Source of the DNA: Umezawaea endophytica
Lineage (GTDB): Bacteria; Actinomycetota; Actinomycetes; Mycobacteriales; Pseudonocardiaceae
DNA length: 64,000 bases
Direction of reading: 5' to 3'
Assembly (NCBI RefSeq): GCF_025061645.1
Contig: NZ_JANYMP010000017.1
Span: 62,001 to 126,000, forward strand
Shown here: positions 31,741-39,864 of the stretch, piece after piece
How the letters are laid out: each line of letters starts with the position of its first letter
Numbering within the stretch: the first letter of the stretch is position 1
Made by a program: the position numbers and the translations under genes
The notes under the pieces: generated by a model
What the model saw: the letters and a program-made list of their open reading frames with translations, nothing else
What the model was told of the DNA's origin: nothing
Database searches by the model: none

Positions 31741-32339
31741 TGCGGGTCGACCACGGCGTCACCTCGGGCACGTTCTCGCTCGACGGCCAGACCTTCGACG
31801 TGGACAACAACGTCTGGGTGCTGGGCGACGACGCGGAGTGCGCGGTGATCGACGCGCCGCACGACGTGGACGCGATCCTCGAGGTGGTGAACGGCCGCAA
31901 GGTGGTCGCCATCCTCGCCACGCACGCGCACGACGACCACGTGCGGGTCGCCCCGGCGCTGGCCGAGGCGACCGGCGCCCCGGTGCTGCTGCACCCGGCG
32001 GACCGGGTCGTGTGGGACCTGACCCACCCGGACCGCGCGCCGGACGGCGACCTGGCCGACGGCCAGGTGATCACCGTCGGCGGCGGCGAGGTCCACGTGC
32101 TGCACACACCGGGCCACGCGCCGGGGGCCGTGTGCTTCCACGTGCCGTCGCTGGGGGTCGTCTTCACCGGCGACACCCTGTTCAACGGCGGCCCCGGCGC
32201 GACCGGTCGGTCCTATTCGGACTTCGACACGATCGTCGCCTCGATCAAGGCCAGGCTGCTGTCCCTGCCGCCGGAGACGGTCGTCCACACCGGACACGGG
32301 GACAGCACCACGATCGCCGCGGAGACCGCGAACGTCTAG
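31740..32339 (+). CDS. MBL-fold hydrolase, partner of the mycothiol-dependent dehydrogenase
   Basis: A 199-residue metallo-beta-lactamase-fold protein. The metal motif 'ATHAHDDH' and later His/Asp residues in 'VHVLHTPGHAPGAV', 'VVFTGDTLFNGG' and 'VVHTGHGDST' give a glyoxalase II-like binuclear site. ATG at 31740 shares a base with the mscR stop, indicating coupling. In actinomycetes this pair is regular, and the hydrolase is thought to cleave S-formylmycothiol to formate and mycothiol. The 3' end overlaps the convergent enoyl-CoA hydratase gene by 4 nt. Confidence 0.9.
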   Translation: MRVDHGVTSGTFSLDGQTFDVDNNVWVLGDDAECAVIDAPHDVDAILEVVNGRKVVAILATHAHDDHVRVAPALAEATGAPVLLHPADRVVWDLTHPDRAPDGDLADGQVITVGGGEVHVLHTPGHAPGAVCFHVPSLGVVFTGDTLFNGGPGATGRSYSDFDTIVASIKARLLSLPPETVVHTGHGDSTTIAAETANV

Positions 32340-33103
32340 AAGTTCGGCGCCCGCTTCTCCAGGAACGCGGCGACACCTTCGGTGTACTCGGCGCTGTGCA
32401 CGGCCTCGTCGTAGAGGGCGTGCACGGCGTCGTCCTCCTCGTGCCGCCCGTCGGTGATCATGGTGACGATCGTCTTCGCCCCGCGCAGGCTCACCTGGGC
32501 CCGCGACGCGATGGTGGCGGCCAGGTCCCCGACCCGCGCGTGCACGGCCTCCGGCCCGTGGACCTCGTTCACCAGCCCGATCCGCAGCGCCGTGGACGCG
32601 TCGACGATCTCGCCGCTGAACAGGATCTGCTTCGCCCACGCCGGGCCGACCACGTCCACCAGCCGCTTGGTGGACGTGAAGTTGTAGACGATCCCCAGCT
32701 TCGCGGGCGTGATGCCGAAGCGCGCGCCCGACTCGGCGATCCGGAGGTCGCACGCCAGCGCGATCTCGCAGCCGCCGCCGACGCAGAACCCGGTGATCGC
32801 CGCGATCGTCGGCTTGCCGAGCCCGGCGATGGCCCGCTCCCCGGCGTGCACCGCCGCGCCGTACTTCGCCGCCCCGTCCGCACCCTTGCGCAGCGTCGAG
32901 AACTCGCTGATGTCCGCGCCCGCCGAGAAGTGCTCGCCGCCCCGGACGACCAGCACCCTGATCTCGTCGTCGTGCCGCACGAGGTCGAGCAGGCCGGGCA
33001 GCGCGGACCACATGTCGTAGCTCATCGCGTTGCGCTTGGCGGGCCGGTCGATCGTCAGGGTGGCGACGTGGCCGTCCGTGTCGAGGATCAGGTGCTCACT
33101 CAC
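32336..33103 (-). CDS. Enoyl-CoA hydratase/isomerase family protein
   Basis: A 255-residue crotonase. Oxyanion-hole segments are 'HFSAGADISEF' and 'ITGFCVGGGCEIALACDLRI', followed by 'GARFGITPAKLGIVYNFTST'. The usual catalytic glutamates are not both obvious, so the reaction (hydration, isomerisation or another acyl-CoA step) is open. GTG at 33103 is the start. It stands alone between convergent and divergent neighbours. Confidence 0.9.
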   Translation of the reverse strand: MSEHLILDTDGHVATLTIDRPAKRNAMSYDMWSALPGLLDLVRHDDEIRVLVVRGGEHFSAGADISEFSTLRKGADGAAKYGAAVHAGERAIAGLGKPTIAAITGFCVGGGCEIALACDLRIAESGARFGITPAKLGIVYNFTSTKRLVDVVGPAWAKQILFSGEIVDASTALRIGLVNEVHGPEAVHARVGDLAATIASRAQVSLRGAKTIVTMITDGRHEEDDAVHALYDEAVHSAEYTEGVAAFLEKRAPNF

Positions 33104-33233
33104 CAGCCGAGCCTACGCGGACGGAGTGCGTACTCCACTTGGTGCCGGATCGGTGAAACGTTCGGCGGCCTGCGTGCGTCCAACCGGTCGTGCAGAATCG
33201 CATCACCCGCCGATGTGGTCCCTGGGGAGTGGC

Positions 33234-33536
33234 ATGACCTGGCTGATCTGGTTGGTCGCCGCCGCCGTGCTGCTGGCCGCGGGCTTCGGGGTGGCGTTCC
33301 TGCCCTGGTGGCGCGCGCACGACCTGCGGAAGCGGACGACGTGGTCACGGGCGCGGGCGGCCGTCGACAGCGCTTCAGTGAGCCGGGACGCCTGTCGGGG
33401 CGCGGTGCCGGAGGCCGAGCGGCTGTTCGCGCGGGCCGAGTCGATCGCGGGTGAGCGGGGCGGGGTGAAGGCGGCCGGGATGGTGGCCGACCTCGCCGAA
33501 CGGGCTGATCGGCTGTGGCGGGAGGCGCGGAGGTGA
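33234..33536 (+). CDS. Small single-pass membrane protein of unknown function (three-gene module, part 1)
   Basis: A 100-residue protein: one N-terminal transmembrane helix ('WLIWLVAAAVLLAAGFGVAF') then a helical cytoplasmic tail rich in Arg/Ala ('LRKRTTWSRARAAVDSASVS', 'LFARAESIAGERGG', 'MVADLAERADRLWREARR'). The ATG at 33234 follows GGGGAG. The stop overlaps the next gene's start (GTGA). I do not recognise the family. The tail resembles the helical ends of the two following proteins in composition and spacing. Confidence 0.7.
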   Translation: MTWLIWLVAAAVLLAAGFGVAFLPWWRAHDLRKRTTWSRARAAVDSASVSRDACRGAVPEAERLFARAESIAGERGGVKAAGMVADLAERADRLWREARR

Positions 33537-34855
33537 CCGGGGTGCCGAGGTCCGGGCTGGTGCGGTGGGGGTCGCTCGGCGCGGCCGTGCTCGTGCTGGT
33601 CGTGTTCCTGGTCGCGCAGCGGCAGAGCGTCGACGTGAGCTACGGGCGGTCGCCGACGTCGTCCGACCCGGTCAAGGAGGGGTCGGCCGGTGAGCTGGCC
33701 GACGTGACCGTGCCGTCGGTGGAGGAGATGACCGCCATGGTGCGGGCCGACGCCGTGGTGCGGCTGCCCGGTTCGGTCGCCCGGTGGGACGAGGCCGCGG
33801 TGCGCGAGGTGATCGGCGACGCGCGGATCCTGGTCGCGCCGCCGGGGCTGGACGAGGCCGAGCGCAAGCGCGTGCGGGACGTGGAGGCGGCCGAGATCCG
33901 GGTCATCGGCACCGACGTGACCGGTGGCGGGCTCCAGGCCACGTCGACCGGGCTGGCCGACTGGCGGATCCGGTTCGCGCAGGGCGACGTGACGAGCCTG
34001 CTGGTCACGCTGGCCGCGAAGCTGAACGACAAGCCCGCCGCCGAGGACGTCGACCGGTTCCGCTGGCGTGAGCCGACCGCCGCGGAACTCGACCCGGTGG
34101 TGGCCGACCTGCGGGCCGCTGGGGTGCACACCGGCGCCGGTGCCACGCTGGCGCGCGTGCCGAAGTCGGCGGAGGCGGCGTTCCCGGACGGCGCGCTGTA
34201 CGTCGCGCTCCCCCGGCAGCCGTTCGGGGAACCCGTGCCGCAGTACGGCCCGGCGCTGACCGCGCTGTTCCCCGACCGACCGGTCGTGGTGATGTACGGC
34301 GACTGGATCGAGTACCACGGGCCGCGCGCGGAGGAGTTCGCCGACGTGGTCGGCACGAGCTTCTACGCCCAGGCCGCCGACCGGATCGCCACCTACGCCT
34401 ACCCGCAGGCCAACGTGCTGCACGCGTACCTCAACCGGGTCACCGACGTGCGGTACGCGGGCCTGTTCGACCGGCCGCTGCCGTACCTGCCGCTCGACCC
34501 GCTGCGGGTGGCGCTGCCCGCGCTGCCGTGGCTGTTCGCGGCGTGCGCCGTGGTGTTCCTGGTGCTGTCCGCGAACTCGGTGCGGCGCGGGGGCACCGCG
34601 CGCGCCGGGACTCCCGCGCGGCTGGCCGGGCTGACCGCGTTGGCCATCGAGGTGTCCGCGCTGTCGAGCGACCCCTCGCTGGTGCGGGGCATGAGCAAGC
34701 TGCGCGCGGCGGGTGACGCCCTCGCCGAGGACCTGCCGGACGCGCACGTCCGCACCCTGCTCGACGACGCCGCGGCGGAGCTGGACACCACCGCGAAGGC
34801 GTTGGGGCGCCAGGACTACCGGTCCGATGTCTACCTCCGGGGGAGGGTGGCGTGA
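33533..34855 (+). CDS. Membrane protein of unknown function with large external domain (three-gene module, part 2)
   Basis: A 440-residue protein: an N-terminal transmembrane helix ('GSLGAAVLVLVVFLVAQRQS'), an external region of about 280 residues, a second helix ('VALPALPWLFAACAVVFLVL'), and a cytoplasmic helical tail ('LAIEVSALSSDPSLVRGMSK', 'LDDAAAELDTTAKALGRQDY'). The external region contains 'AAVREVIGDARILVAPPGLD', which resembles a stretch in the next protein. I do not recognise a named family or catalytic motif. GTG at 33533 and the stop at 34855 both overlap neighbours by 4 nt. Confidence 0.7.
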   Translation: MTGVPRSGLVRWGSLGAAVLVLVVFLVAQRQSVDVSYGRSPTSSDPVKEGSAGELADVTVPSVEEMTAMVRADAVVRLPGSVARWDEAAVREVIGDARILVAPPGLDEAERKRVRDVEAAEIRVIGTDVTGGGLQATSTGLADWRIRFAQGDVTSLLVTLAAKLNDKPAAEDVDRFRWREPTAAELDPVVADLRAAGVHTGAGATLARVPKSAEAAFPDGALYVALPRQPFGEPVPQYGPALTALFPDRPVVVMYGDWIEYHGPRAEEFADVVGTSFYAQAADRIATYAYPQANVLHAYLNRVTDVRYAGLFDRPLPYLPLDPLRVALPALPWLFAACAVVFLVLSANSVRRGGTARAGTPARLAGLTALAIEVSALSSDPSLVRGMSKLRAAGDALAEDLPDAHVRTLLDDAAAELDTTAKALGRQDYRSDVYLRGRVA

Positions 34856-35730
34856 AGCGGGTCAGGAGCTTCTTCGGCACCGGGTTCGGCGCGGCGGTGC
34901 TGGCGTGCCTGGTCCTCGCGGGCTGGGCGCTGTGGTCGGGCGGCGTGCTGGACGGGCCGATCGCCCGGCAGGTGCGGTCGTCGTCGGTGTACGCCGCGCC
35001 GGGCGTGGAACTCGACCAGGCGGCCGCCGAGCGGATCCTCGGCAACCGCAGGCTCGTCGTCGCGTTCCTCGCGCCCGACGCGGACCTGCGCGCGTCCTGC
35101 AAGAGCGTGCACGGCGCGGCCGACGGCACCCTGGCGCTGATGCTCAAGCGCGAGGGCGACGAGTACGACCACTACGGCTGCGCCCTGCTGCCGGGCGTCG
35201 ACAACGAGAACTTCGGCAAGGCGTTCGTCGCCGAGACGATGATCGCCAGCGGTGTGGACCAGTTCCACGACCAGCCGCTGGACGCGTTGAAGGTCATCGC
35301 GGTCAACTACGACAAGCTCGTCCGGACGGGTGCCGTGCCCGACGGGGCCCGGACGATCAGCCCGTCGCTCCCCCGCTACCTGGTCGCCGCCGCCTCGGTC
35401 GCCGCCGTGCTCGTCGGCGCCGCCGGGATCTACCTGGGCGCGCGCCGCGCGGGCAGGCTGACCGCGCGCCGCCGGGAAGGCCTGGAAGCGGCGACGGACG
35501 ACCGCAGCGCGCTCAGCGCGAGCGCGGGGGTGCTGGCGCAGCAGATCATCGATCTGGACCGGCGGTACGCGACCGCGAGCCCGTCGTTCGCGGGGAAGTA
35601 CCGGCGGCTGACGAGGGACTACACCGGCCTGCTGGCGACGATCGCCGCGGGCGGGGGCAGCACCGGGGCGCTGACCGCTCAGGTCGAGGCGCTGAGCCGG
35701 AGGTGCCGCGAACTGGCGCTCACACCGTAA
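34852..35730 (+). CDS. Membrane protein of unknown function (three-gene module, part 3)
   Basis: A 292-residue protein built like the preceding one: an N-terminal helix ('GFGAAVLACLVLAGWALWSG'), an external domain of about 140 residues with two cysteines ('LRASCKSVHG', 'HYGCALLPGV'), a second helix ('YLVAAASVAAVLVGAAGIYL') and a cytoplasmic helical tail ('SAGVLAQQIIDLDRRYATAS', 'LTAQVEALSRRCRELALTP'). 'AAAERILGNRRLVVAFLAPD' matches the pattern of the related stretch in part 2, suggesting duplication and divergence. GTG at 34852 overlaps the previous stop. The 3' end overlaps the convergent reductase gene by 11 nt. Function unknown. Confidence 0.7.
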   Translation: MKRVRSFFGTGFGAAVLACLVLAGWALWSGGVLDGPIARQVRSSSVYAAPGVELDQAAAERILGNRRLVVAFLAPDADLRASCKSVHGAADGTLALMLKREGDEYDHYGCALLPGVDNENFGKAFVAETMIASGVDQFHDQPLDALKVIAVNYDKLVRTGAVPDGARTISPSLPRYLVAAASVAAVLVGAAGIYLGARRAGRLTARRREGLEAATDDRSALSASAGVLAQQIIDLDRRYATASPSFAGKYRRLTRDYTGLLATIAAGGGSTGALTAQVEALSRRCRELALTP

Positions 35731-36679
35731 GGACGGACTTCCCGGTGGAGTGCCCGAGTTCCAGGTGGCGGATGGCGTCCGCGGCCGCGCTGAGCGGGAA
35801 GGTGCGGCCGATCACGGGCTGCACGGTGCCCGCTTCCAGCAGTGCGGCCAGGAACTCCAGGTCCCCCACCGGTTGCGACGCGAGCAGGCTGCGCAGCCGC
35901 TGGCCGACGAACGGCGACAGTGCGAGCGCCCGGAGCTGGCGATCGGTGCCCTGCAACAGCTTCCCGCCGCCTTCGCCGCCCACGATCACCAGCGTCCCCT
36001 TCGGCGTGAGCGCCCGCCGCAGCCGCAGCAGCGGCCGGTTGCCCGCGATGTCGAGGACGAGGTCGAAGCCGCCCGCGAAGTCCTCCCGCGTGTAGTCGAC
36101 GACGTGGTCCGCGCCGAGCGAGCGGACCAGGTCGACCTTGCCGGTCGAGCACACGCCGGTGACCTCGGCGCCGAACACCTTCGCGAGCTGCACCGCGTAC
36201 ACCCCGATGCCACCGCCCGCGCCGATGACCAGCACCCGCTGCCCGGCGGCGACCTTCCCCGCGTCGCGCAACGACTGGAGCGCCGTGCACGCCGACACCG
36301 GCACCACCGCGGCCTGCTCGAACGACAGGCCCGGCGGTTTCACCGCGAACCGGTCCTCACGGCCCACGGCGTACTCGGCGAACGCCCCGTCGCACGACCC
36401 GAACACCTCATCGCCGACCCGCAGGCGCGTCACGCCCGCCCCGACGGCCTCCACGTGCCCGGCCACGTCGAGCCCCGGCACCTTCGCCTTCGGCTTCCGC
36501 AGCCCGGACACCAGCCGCAGCGGGTACGGCAGCCCTCTGGTCATGTGCCACACGCTGGGGTCGACCCCGGCGGCCCGCACCCGCACGAGCACCTCGCCGT
36601 CCCCCACCGCCGGTCTGTCGACGTCGCGGAACCCGAGCACGTCCGCCGAGCCGTACACGTCCTGCACGATCGCCTTCAC
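35720..36679 (-). CDS. NAD(P)-dependent quinone oxidoreductase-like zinc-free MDR protein
   Basis: A 319-residue medium-chain reductase without zinc ligands. It shows 'EVLVRVRAAGVDPSVWHMTR' at the front, the substrate-binding 'PGLDVAGHVEAVGAGVTRLR', and the nucleotide site 'VLVIGAGGGIGVYAVQLAKV' with 'VDYTREDFAGGFDLVLDIAG'. GTG at 36679 has AGGAGG ahead. Its start overlaps the stop of an HTH regulator gene (GTGA), placing it third in an operon of membrane protein, regulator and reductase. It probably reduces quinones or reactive carbonyls. Confidence 0.9.
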   Translation of the reverse strand: MKAIVQDVYGSADVLGFRDVDRPAVGDGEVLVRVRAAGVDPSVWHMTRGLPYPLRLVSGLRKPKAKVPGLDVAGHVEAVGAGVTRLRVGDEVFGSCDGAFAEYAVGREDRFAVKPPGLSFEQAAVVPVSACTALQSLRDAGKVAAGQRVLVIGAGGGIGVYAVQLAKVFGAEVTGVCSTGKVDLVRSLGADHVVDYTREDFAGGFDLVLDIAGNRPLLRLRRALTPKGTLVIVGGEGGGKLLQGTDRQLRALALSPFVGQRLRSLLASQPVGDLEFLAALLEAGTVQPVIGRTFPLSAAADAIRHLELGHSTGKSVLTV

Positions 36680-36900
36680 GGTTTCTCCTCCTTGGTGTAC
36701 TGGAAAACGTCGTCGAGCGAGACCCCGAACGCCTCCGCGATCTGGAACGCCATCTCCAGCGAGGGCGAGTACCGCCCCTGTTCGATGGCGATCACCGTCT
36801 GCCTGCTGACCCCGACGGCGGCGGCCAGTTCGGCCTGCGTCATCTCCCCGTGCGAGAACCTCAGCGCCCTGATCGAGTTCGTGACCCGAGTCGCCTTCAC
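36676..36900 (-). CDS. Small Xre-family HTH regulator
   Basis: A 74-residue stand-alone HTH protein: 'MTQAELAAAVGVSRQTVIAI' with recognition helix 'SRQTVIAIEQGRYSPSLEMA', and an ending 'AFGVSLDDVFQYTKEEKP'. This is the YozG/SinR-like group that often pairs with a small multi-pass membrane protein. GTG at 36900 overlaps the upstream stop (GTGA), and its stop overlaps the reductase gene. It is the natural candidate to bind the dyads over the operon promoter (37333-37374). Confidence 0.88.
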   Translation of the reverse strand: MKATRVTNSIRALRFSHGEMTQAELAAAVGVSRQTVIAIEQGRYSPSLEMAFQIAEAFGVSLDDVFQYTKEEKP

Positions 36901-37325
36901 CACGGCCAGAAACCCTTGCGGTAGGCCGCGACCTTCGCCACGCACTCCGCCACGGCGGACAGCGCGAAGGCCAGGTAGAGCGCGTTCGCGATCCAGAACT
37001 GGTCGACGTCGAGCAGCGCCATCGCGAACGCGCCCATCCCGCCCACGACGACCAGCGACCGTCCGGAGTGCTCACCGAAGCGGGAGATCTCCCGGTCCCG
37101 CTGGTCCTTCATGTCGGCGTCGTCGGGCGAGAAGGTCGCGATAGCGGTGTGCAGCACGACGGTCGCCAGGATCGCGCCGCCGATCGTCCACAGGACAGGT
37201 GCCACGTAGGGGACGTCGACGATCGGACCGCCATCCCACCGCCCCAGGATGACGACGACGTAGACCGCGTACGCGATCACCGTCACCAACCCCATCATCC
37301 AAGCGCGCTTCTCTTCGAATGCCAT
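36897..37325 (-). CDS. Four-helix membrane protein coupled to an HTH regulator
   Basis: A 142-residue integral membrane protein with helices 'MMGLVTVIAYAVYVVVILG', 'APVLWTIGGAILATVVLHTA', 'LVVVGGMGAFAMALLDVD' and 'NALYLAFALSAVAECVAKVA', and a charged loop 'SPDDADMKDQRDREISRFGE' between helices two and three. This loop is typical of the DUF2178-like partner proteins of small Xre regulators. ATG at 37325 is used. It is first in the operon, so its role may be to tether or modulate the regulator. Confidence 0.8.
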   Translation of the reverse strand: MAFEEKRAWMMGLVTVIAYAVYVVVILGRWDGGPIVDVPYVAPVLWTIGGAILATVVLHTAIATFSPDDADMKDQRDREISRFGEHSGRSLVVVGGMGAFAMALLDVDQFWIANALYLAFALSAVAECVAKVAAYRKGFWPW

Positions 37326-37332
37326 GCGACCG

Positions 37333-37374
37333 AATGTAAAGCAGCCCTGACATGGTGTCAAGATTGCTTTACAT
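37333..37374 (-). promoter_or_regulatory. Promoter with overlapping operator dyads for the membrane protein/HTH/reductase operon
   Basis: On the minus strand, -35 TTGACA (37356-37361) and -10 TACATT (37333-37338) have the ideal 17-bp spacer. The same stretch carries a perfect 10-bp inverted repeat ATGTAAAGCA (37334-37343)/TGCTTTACAT (37365-37374) and an inner TGACA/TGTCA dyad (37348-37352, 37356-37360). A dimer bound at these sites would cover both hexamers, so autorepression by the small Xre protein is likely. Confidence 0.8.
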
Positions 37375-37388
37375 CGCGACGGGTGGCG

Positions 37389-37835
37389 CTAGGCGTGGCC
37401 GATCGCGCCGATGTCCACCACGTCCTTGGGCCTGAGCAGGAGTCGCTTGTACGCCAGGACATCCGTCAACCGGGCGAAGCGCAGCCCGTCGACGACGTCG
37501 GCGGTGTCGATCAACTCGTCCGCGCTCCTGGCGGGCGGGATCCACCGGCGGGAGAACTGGATGCGGCCACCCCAGAACTGCGCGACCTCGTCGCCGCTGA
37601 TGCCGCCGACCCCCTGGACCCCGTGCTGCCACGCGTACCGCCAGGCGTCGCCGCGCGCCACCACGTCGAGGTCGCGGATCTCGGCGCGCAACCCGTGCGC
37701 CAGCAGGGGCGCGCTGCCGAACAGGACGAAGTCGTCGCGGTCGAGGCCGAGTTCGACGAGACGGGCGATGAGGGGGTGGGCGAGGAGGTCGCCGGGCGGC
37801 GGCAAGGGTCTACTCCCCGCCCGGATCGGTCCCAC
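37389..37835 (-). CDS. Nucleotidyltransferase-fold protein of unknown function
   Basis: A 148-residue protein with 'DDFVLFGSAPLLAHGLRAEI' followed by 'RDLDVVARGDAWR', the G-S...D-x-D arrangement of minimal nucleotidyltransferases such as AbiEii-like proteins. A second motif 'LTDVLAYKRLLLRPKDVVDI' is common in this group. No antitoxin-like gene is adjacent, so a toxin role is not indicated. GTG at 37835 overlaps the upstream gene by 26 nt, and it may be the last gene of the crp operon. Function is open. Confidence 0.7.
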   Translation of the reverse strand: MGPIRAGSRPLPPPGDLLAHPLIARLVELGLDRDDFVLFGSAPLLAHGLRAEIRDLDVVARGDAWRYAWQHGVQGVGGISGDEVAQFWGGRIQFSRRWIPPARSADELIDTADVVDGLRFARLTDVLAYKRLLLRPKDVVDIGAIGHA

Positions 37836-38112
37836 GCCTGAGCACGCGCCTGATCCACGCGGGCCGCTCCGCCTCTGGCGCCTCGGCGACGACCTCGGCG
37901 GGCCGCCCCGATTCCCACTGCCCCCAGGCGCGCATGATCTCGCTCCGCTCCGCGGGCGCGCTGTCCTTGAGCACGGCGGTGAGGCGGGCCGTGCGCGACC
38001 GCTCCTGCACCACCGTCTTGCCGAAGGACACCAGCGCCCACGCGGTGGACGGGATCGCCACGACCGCGGCGGCGATCAGGGATCCGGCCTCGGTCAGCAG
38101 GCTCGCGCTCAT
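37810..38112 (-). CDS. Small membrane protein of unknown function
   Basis: A 100-residue protein with one N-terminal transmembrane helix ('GSLIAAAVVAIPSTAWALVS') and a charged helical tail ('QERSRTARLTAVLKDSAPAE', 'EIMRAWGQWESGRPAEVVAE'). ATG at 38112 lies 17 nt after the Crp/Fnr gene, so the two are probably co-transcribed. I do not recognise the family. Confidence 0.65.
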   Translation of the reverse strand: MSASLLTEAGSLIAAAVVAIPSTAWALVSFGKTVVQERSRTARLTAVLKDSAPAERSEIMRAWGQWESGRPAEVVAEAPEAERPAWIRRVLRRGTDPGGE

Positions 38113-38129
38113 CGACGACCTCCCCGCGG

Positions 38130-38807
38130 TCACAGCAGAGCGGTGCGGTTGCCGTCGGCGATCTGCGCCAGGTCGGCCATCTCGCGGATCAGCAGGGTCT
38201 GCCGCCCGGTGTCGACCAGGCGCTCGTCCTTGAAGGTCCGGATGATCTTCTTGACCGAGTCGAGCGACGCCCCGGTCAGCGTCGCCAGGTCCTGCTGACT
38301 GAAGCGCAGGAGCGTGCCGCCGTCGCCGGGGGTGCCGACACCGCTGTCGACCAGTTCGACGATGGCCTTGGCCAGGCGCTGCTCGACCGCGAGGTCCGAC
38401 TCCACGATCTTGCGGGTCGCCTGCTCCAGCCGCTCGTCGGCGGCGAACAACTGGGCGCGCATCGCGCGCGGGTGGTCGTAGAGGAACTTCAGCCATTCGG
38501 CCGCGGGCAGGTAGAGCATCTCCACCTCGTCGAGCGCGACGACGCTGGCGGAGCGCGGCCTCTGCCGGATGGCGGCCATCTCGCCGACGATCTCACCGGG
38601 CTTGCGGATGGCCACGATCCTCGGCGGCGTGCCGACGACGATCTTGACGTGCCCCTTCTGGATGAGCAGCGCGAAGTCCGTCTCCTCGCCCTGGCTGATG
38701 AAGACGTGCCCCTCCTGCCGGTGGATGACCCTGCCGACCGACCGGAGCGCCAGCAGTTCCTCCTCGGTGAGGAGGGGATCACCCGGAGAAGAGGATAATT
38801 CAGCCAT
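38130..38807 (-). CDS. Crp/Fnr-family transcriptional regulator
   Basis: A 225-residue regulator. The cyclic-nucleotide-binding-like barrel spans about 10-125 ('RVIHRQEGHVFISQGEETDF', 'GEIVGEMAAIRQRPRSASVV'), with 'GEMAAIRQRPRSAS' matching the phosphate-binding cassette of cAMP receptors. A dimerisation helix and a C-terminal winged HTH follow ('FSQQDLATLTGASLDSVKKI', 'IRTFKDERLVDTGRQTLLI'). The N-terminal Fe-S cysteines of Fnr are missing, so it is more like Crp/GlxR. ATG at 38807 has AGGA close by. A perfect palindrome upstream (38814-38829) suggests autoregulation. Confidence 0.92.
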   Translation of the reverse strand: MAELSSSPGDPLLTEEELLALRSVGRVIHRQEGHVFISQGEETDFALLIQKGHVKIVVGTPPRIVAIRKPGEIVGEMAAIRQRPRSASVVALDEVEMLYLPAAEWLKFLYDHPRAMRAQLFAADERLEQATRKIVESDLAVEQRLAKAIVELVDSGVGTPGDGGTLLRFSQQDLATLTGASLDSVKKIIRTFKDERLVDTGRQTLLIREMADLAQIADGNRTALL

Positions 38808-38813
38808 GTCCTG

Positions 38814-38829
38814 AGTGTAAAGATACACT
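38814..38829. promoter_or_regulatory. Crp-type palindrome upstream of the Crp/Fnr gene
   Basis: AGTGTA (38814-38819) and TACACT (38824-38829) are a perfect inverted repeat with a 4-bp spacer, 7-22 nt before the ATG. The GTG-N8-CAC core matches the spacing of Crp sites and of a second site at 53513-53528. Confidence 0.55.
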
Positions 38830-38897
38830 TAGCTGCGAGCAAGGCCCACGACGAAGAAGCCCGCCCCGACGGATCAGGGCGGGCTTCGACGGAGGGA

Positions 38898-39710
38898 CTA
38901 CGCGGCCTTCGGGTACATGTTCGCCATCCCCGGCGGGGGCGCGAACGGACGCCAGTAGCCGTACGGCTGGGAGAGCCGGTCGGCCACCACCCACATGACC
39001 GACGGGTTGTAGCCGAAACCCAGGTGGCTGCACGAGACCGCCACGTTCTCCGCCCGCGGGCCGGGGTCCGACACGCAGCCCTGCCACGGGACGATGCCGT
39101 CGGTCTTGGAGTAGACCGAGGTCGCGGGCACCGGGAACGCCGGACGGCTGTGCTCGGGCGGCGGGTGGGCGGCGCCCGCGGTGTAGAAGCGGGACAGCAA
39201 CTGGTAGGCCGGGTTCGCCCTGGTGTGCTTCATGTCGGTCATCGCGTAGGGGCTACCCAGCGTGATGACCTGGCGGACCAGCTCCGGGTGTTCCCTGGCG
39301 ATCTCGCGGGCGAAGATGCCGCCCAGGCTCCAGCCGATGATGCTGACCTTGTCTGCCCTGCCGAGTTCGCGGAGCTGGGCGCGGATGCCCTGGACCGCGG
39401 GAACGGTCGGACCGATGTTGCGGCCCAGGCCCCAGCCGTGGACGTCGTAGCCGAGCTTCGCCAGGAAGCGGCGCAGCACGGAGGTCGAGCCGTCGGAGGC
39501 GCCGAGGCCGGGCAGGACCATCACCTGGTGGCCGTCACCGCTCGGCGCGGCGCGCAGGAGCTGCCTGGTGGCGGCGAACTGGCCGATGTCGACGGCGGCT
39601 CTCGTCGGTTCCGTCAGGTACCACAGGAGACTGGGGGCTTGACCCTCGACGAGCGGGAGAGGAGGCTCGTCCGGCAGCGGGAAGTAGGCGTCTGAAGGTA
39701 CGGCTGTCAT
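38898..39710 (-). CDS. Alpha/beta-hydrolase (lipase/esterase-like)
   Basis: A 270-residue hydrolase. The nucleophile elbow 'VSIIGWSLGGIFAREIAREH' carries the Ser, preceded by the oxyanion 'VMVLPGLGASDGSTSVLRRF'. Later segments 'SVYSKTDGIVPWQGC' and 'VSCSHLGFGYNPSVMWVV' supply the acid and His. There is no signal peptide. ATG at 39710 has GGGGG 7 nt ahead; ATG at 39716 is too close to that site. It is divergent from the wax-ester synthase gene, so turnover of neutral lipid or another acyl ester is a reasonable guess. Confidence 0.85.
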   Translation of the reverse strand: MTAVPSDAYFPLPDEPPLPLVEGQAPSLLWYLTEPTRAAVDIGQFAATRQLLRAAPSGDGHQVMVLPGLGASDGSTSVLRRFLAKLGYDVHGWGLGRNIGPTVPAVQGIRAQLRELGRADKVSIIGWSLGGIFAREIAREHPELVRQVITLGSPYAMTDMKHTRANPAYQLLSRFYTAGAAHPPPEHSRPAFPVPATSVYSKTDGIVPWQGCVSDPGPRAENVAVSCSHLGFGYNPSVMWVVADRLSQPYGYWRPFAPPPGMANMYPKAA

Positions 39711-39864
39711 CGCCATCCCCCGTTCCGTCGGCAAATCCGCTACTGCATGTGTCCATGATGTTTCCTGAAAGTGAATTGCGCCACCCCTAGAACGTCTCGG
39801 TTGGGCGCGCTCTCACCCCAGTGGTCCTGGACTGCGGCAGACCGGGAGTCCTACGGTCTCCACT

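Noticed and set aside
37389-37835. Toxin of an AbiE-like toxin-antitoxin pair
   Set aside because: The nucleotidyltransferase motifs are minimal and the neighbouring small gene is a membrane protein, not an AbiEi-like antitoxin.
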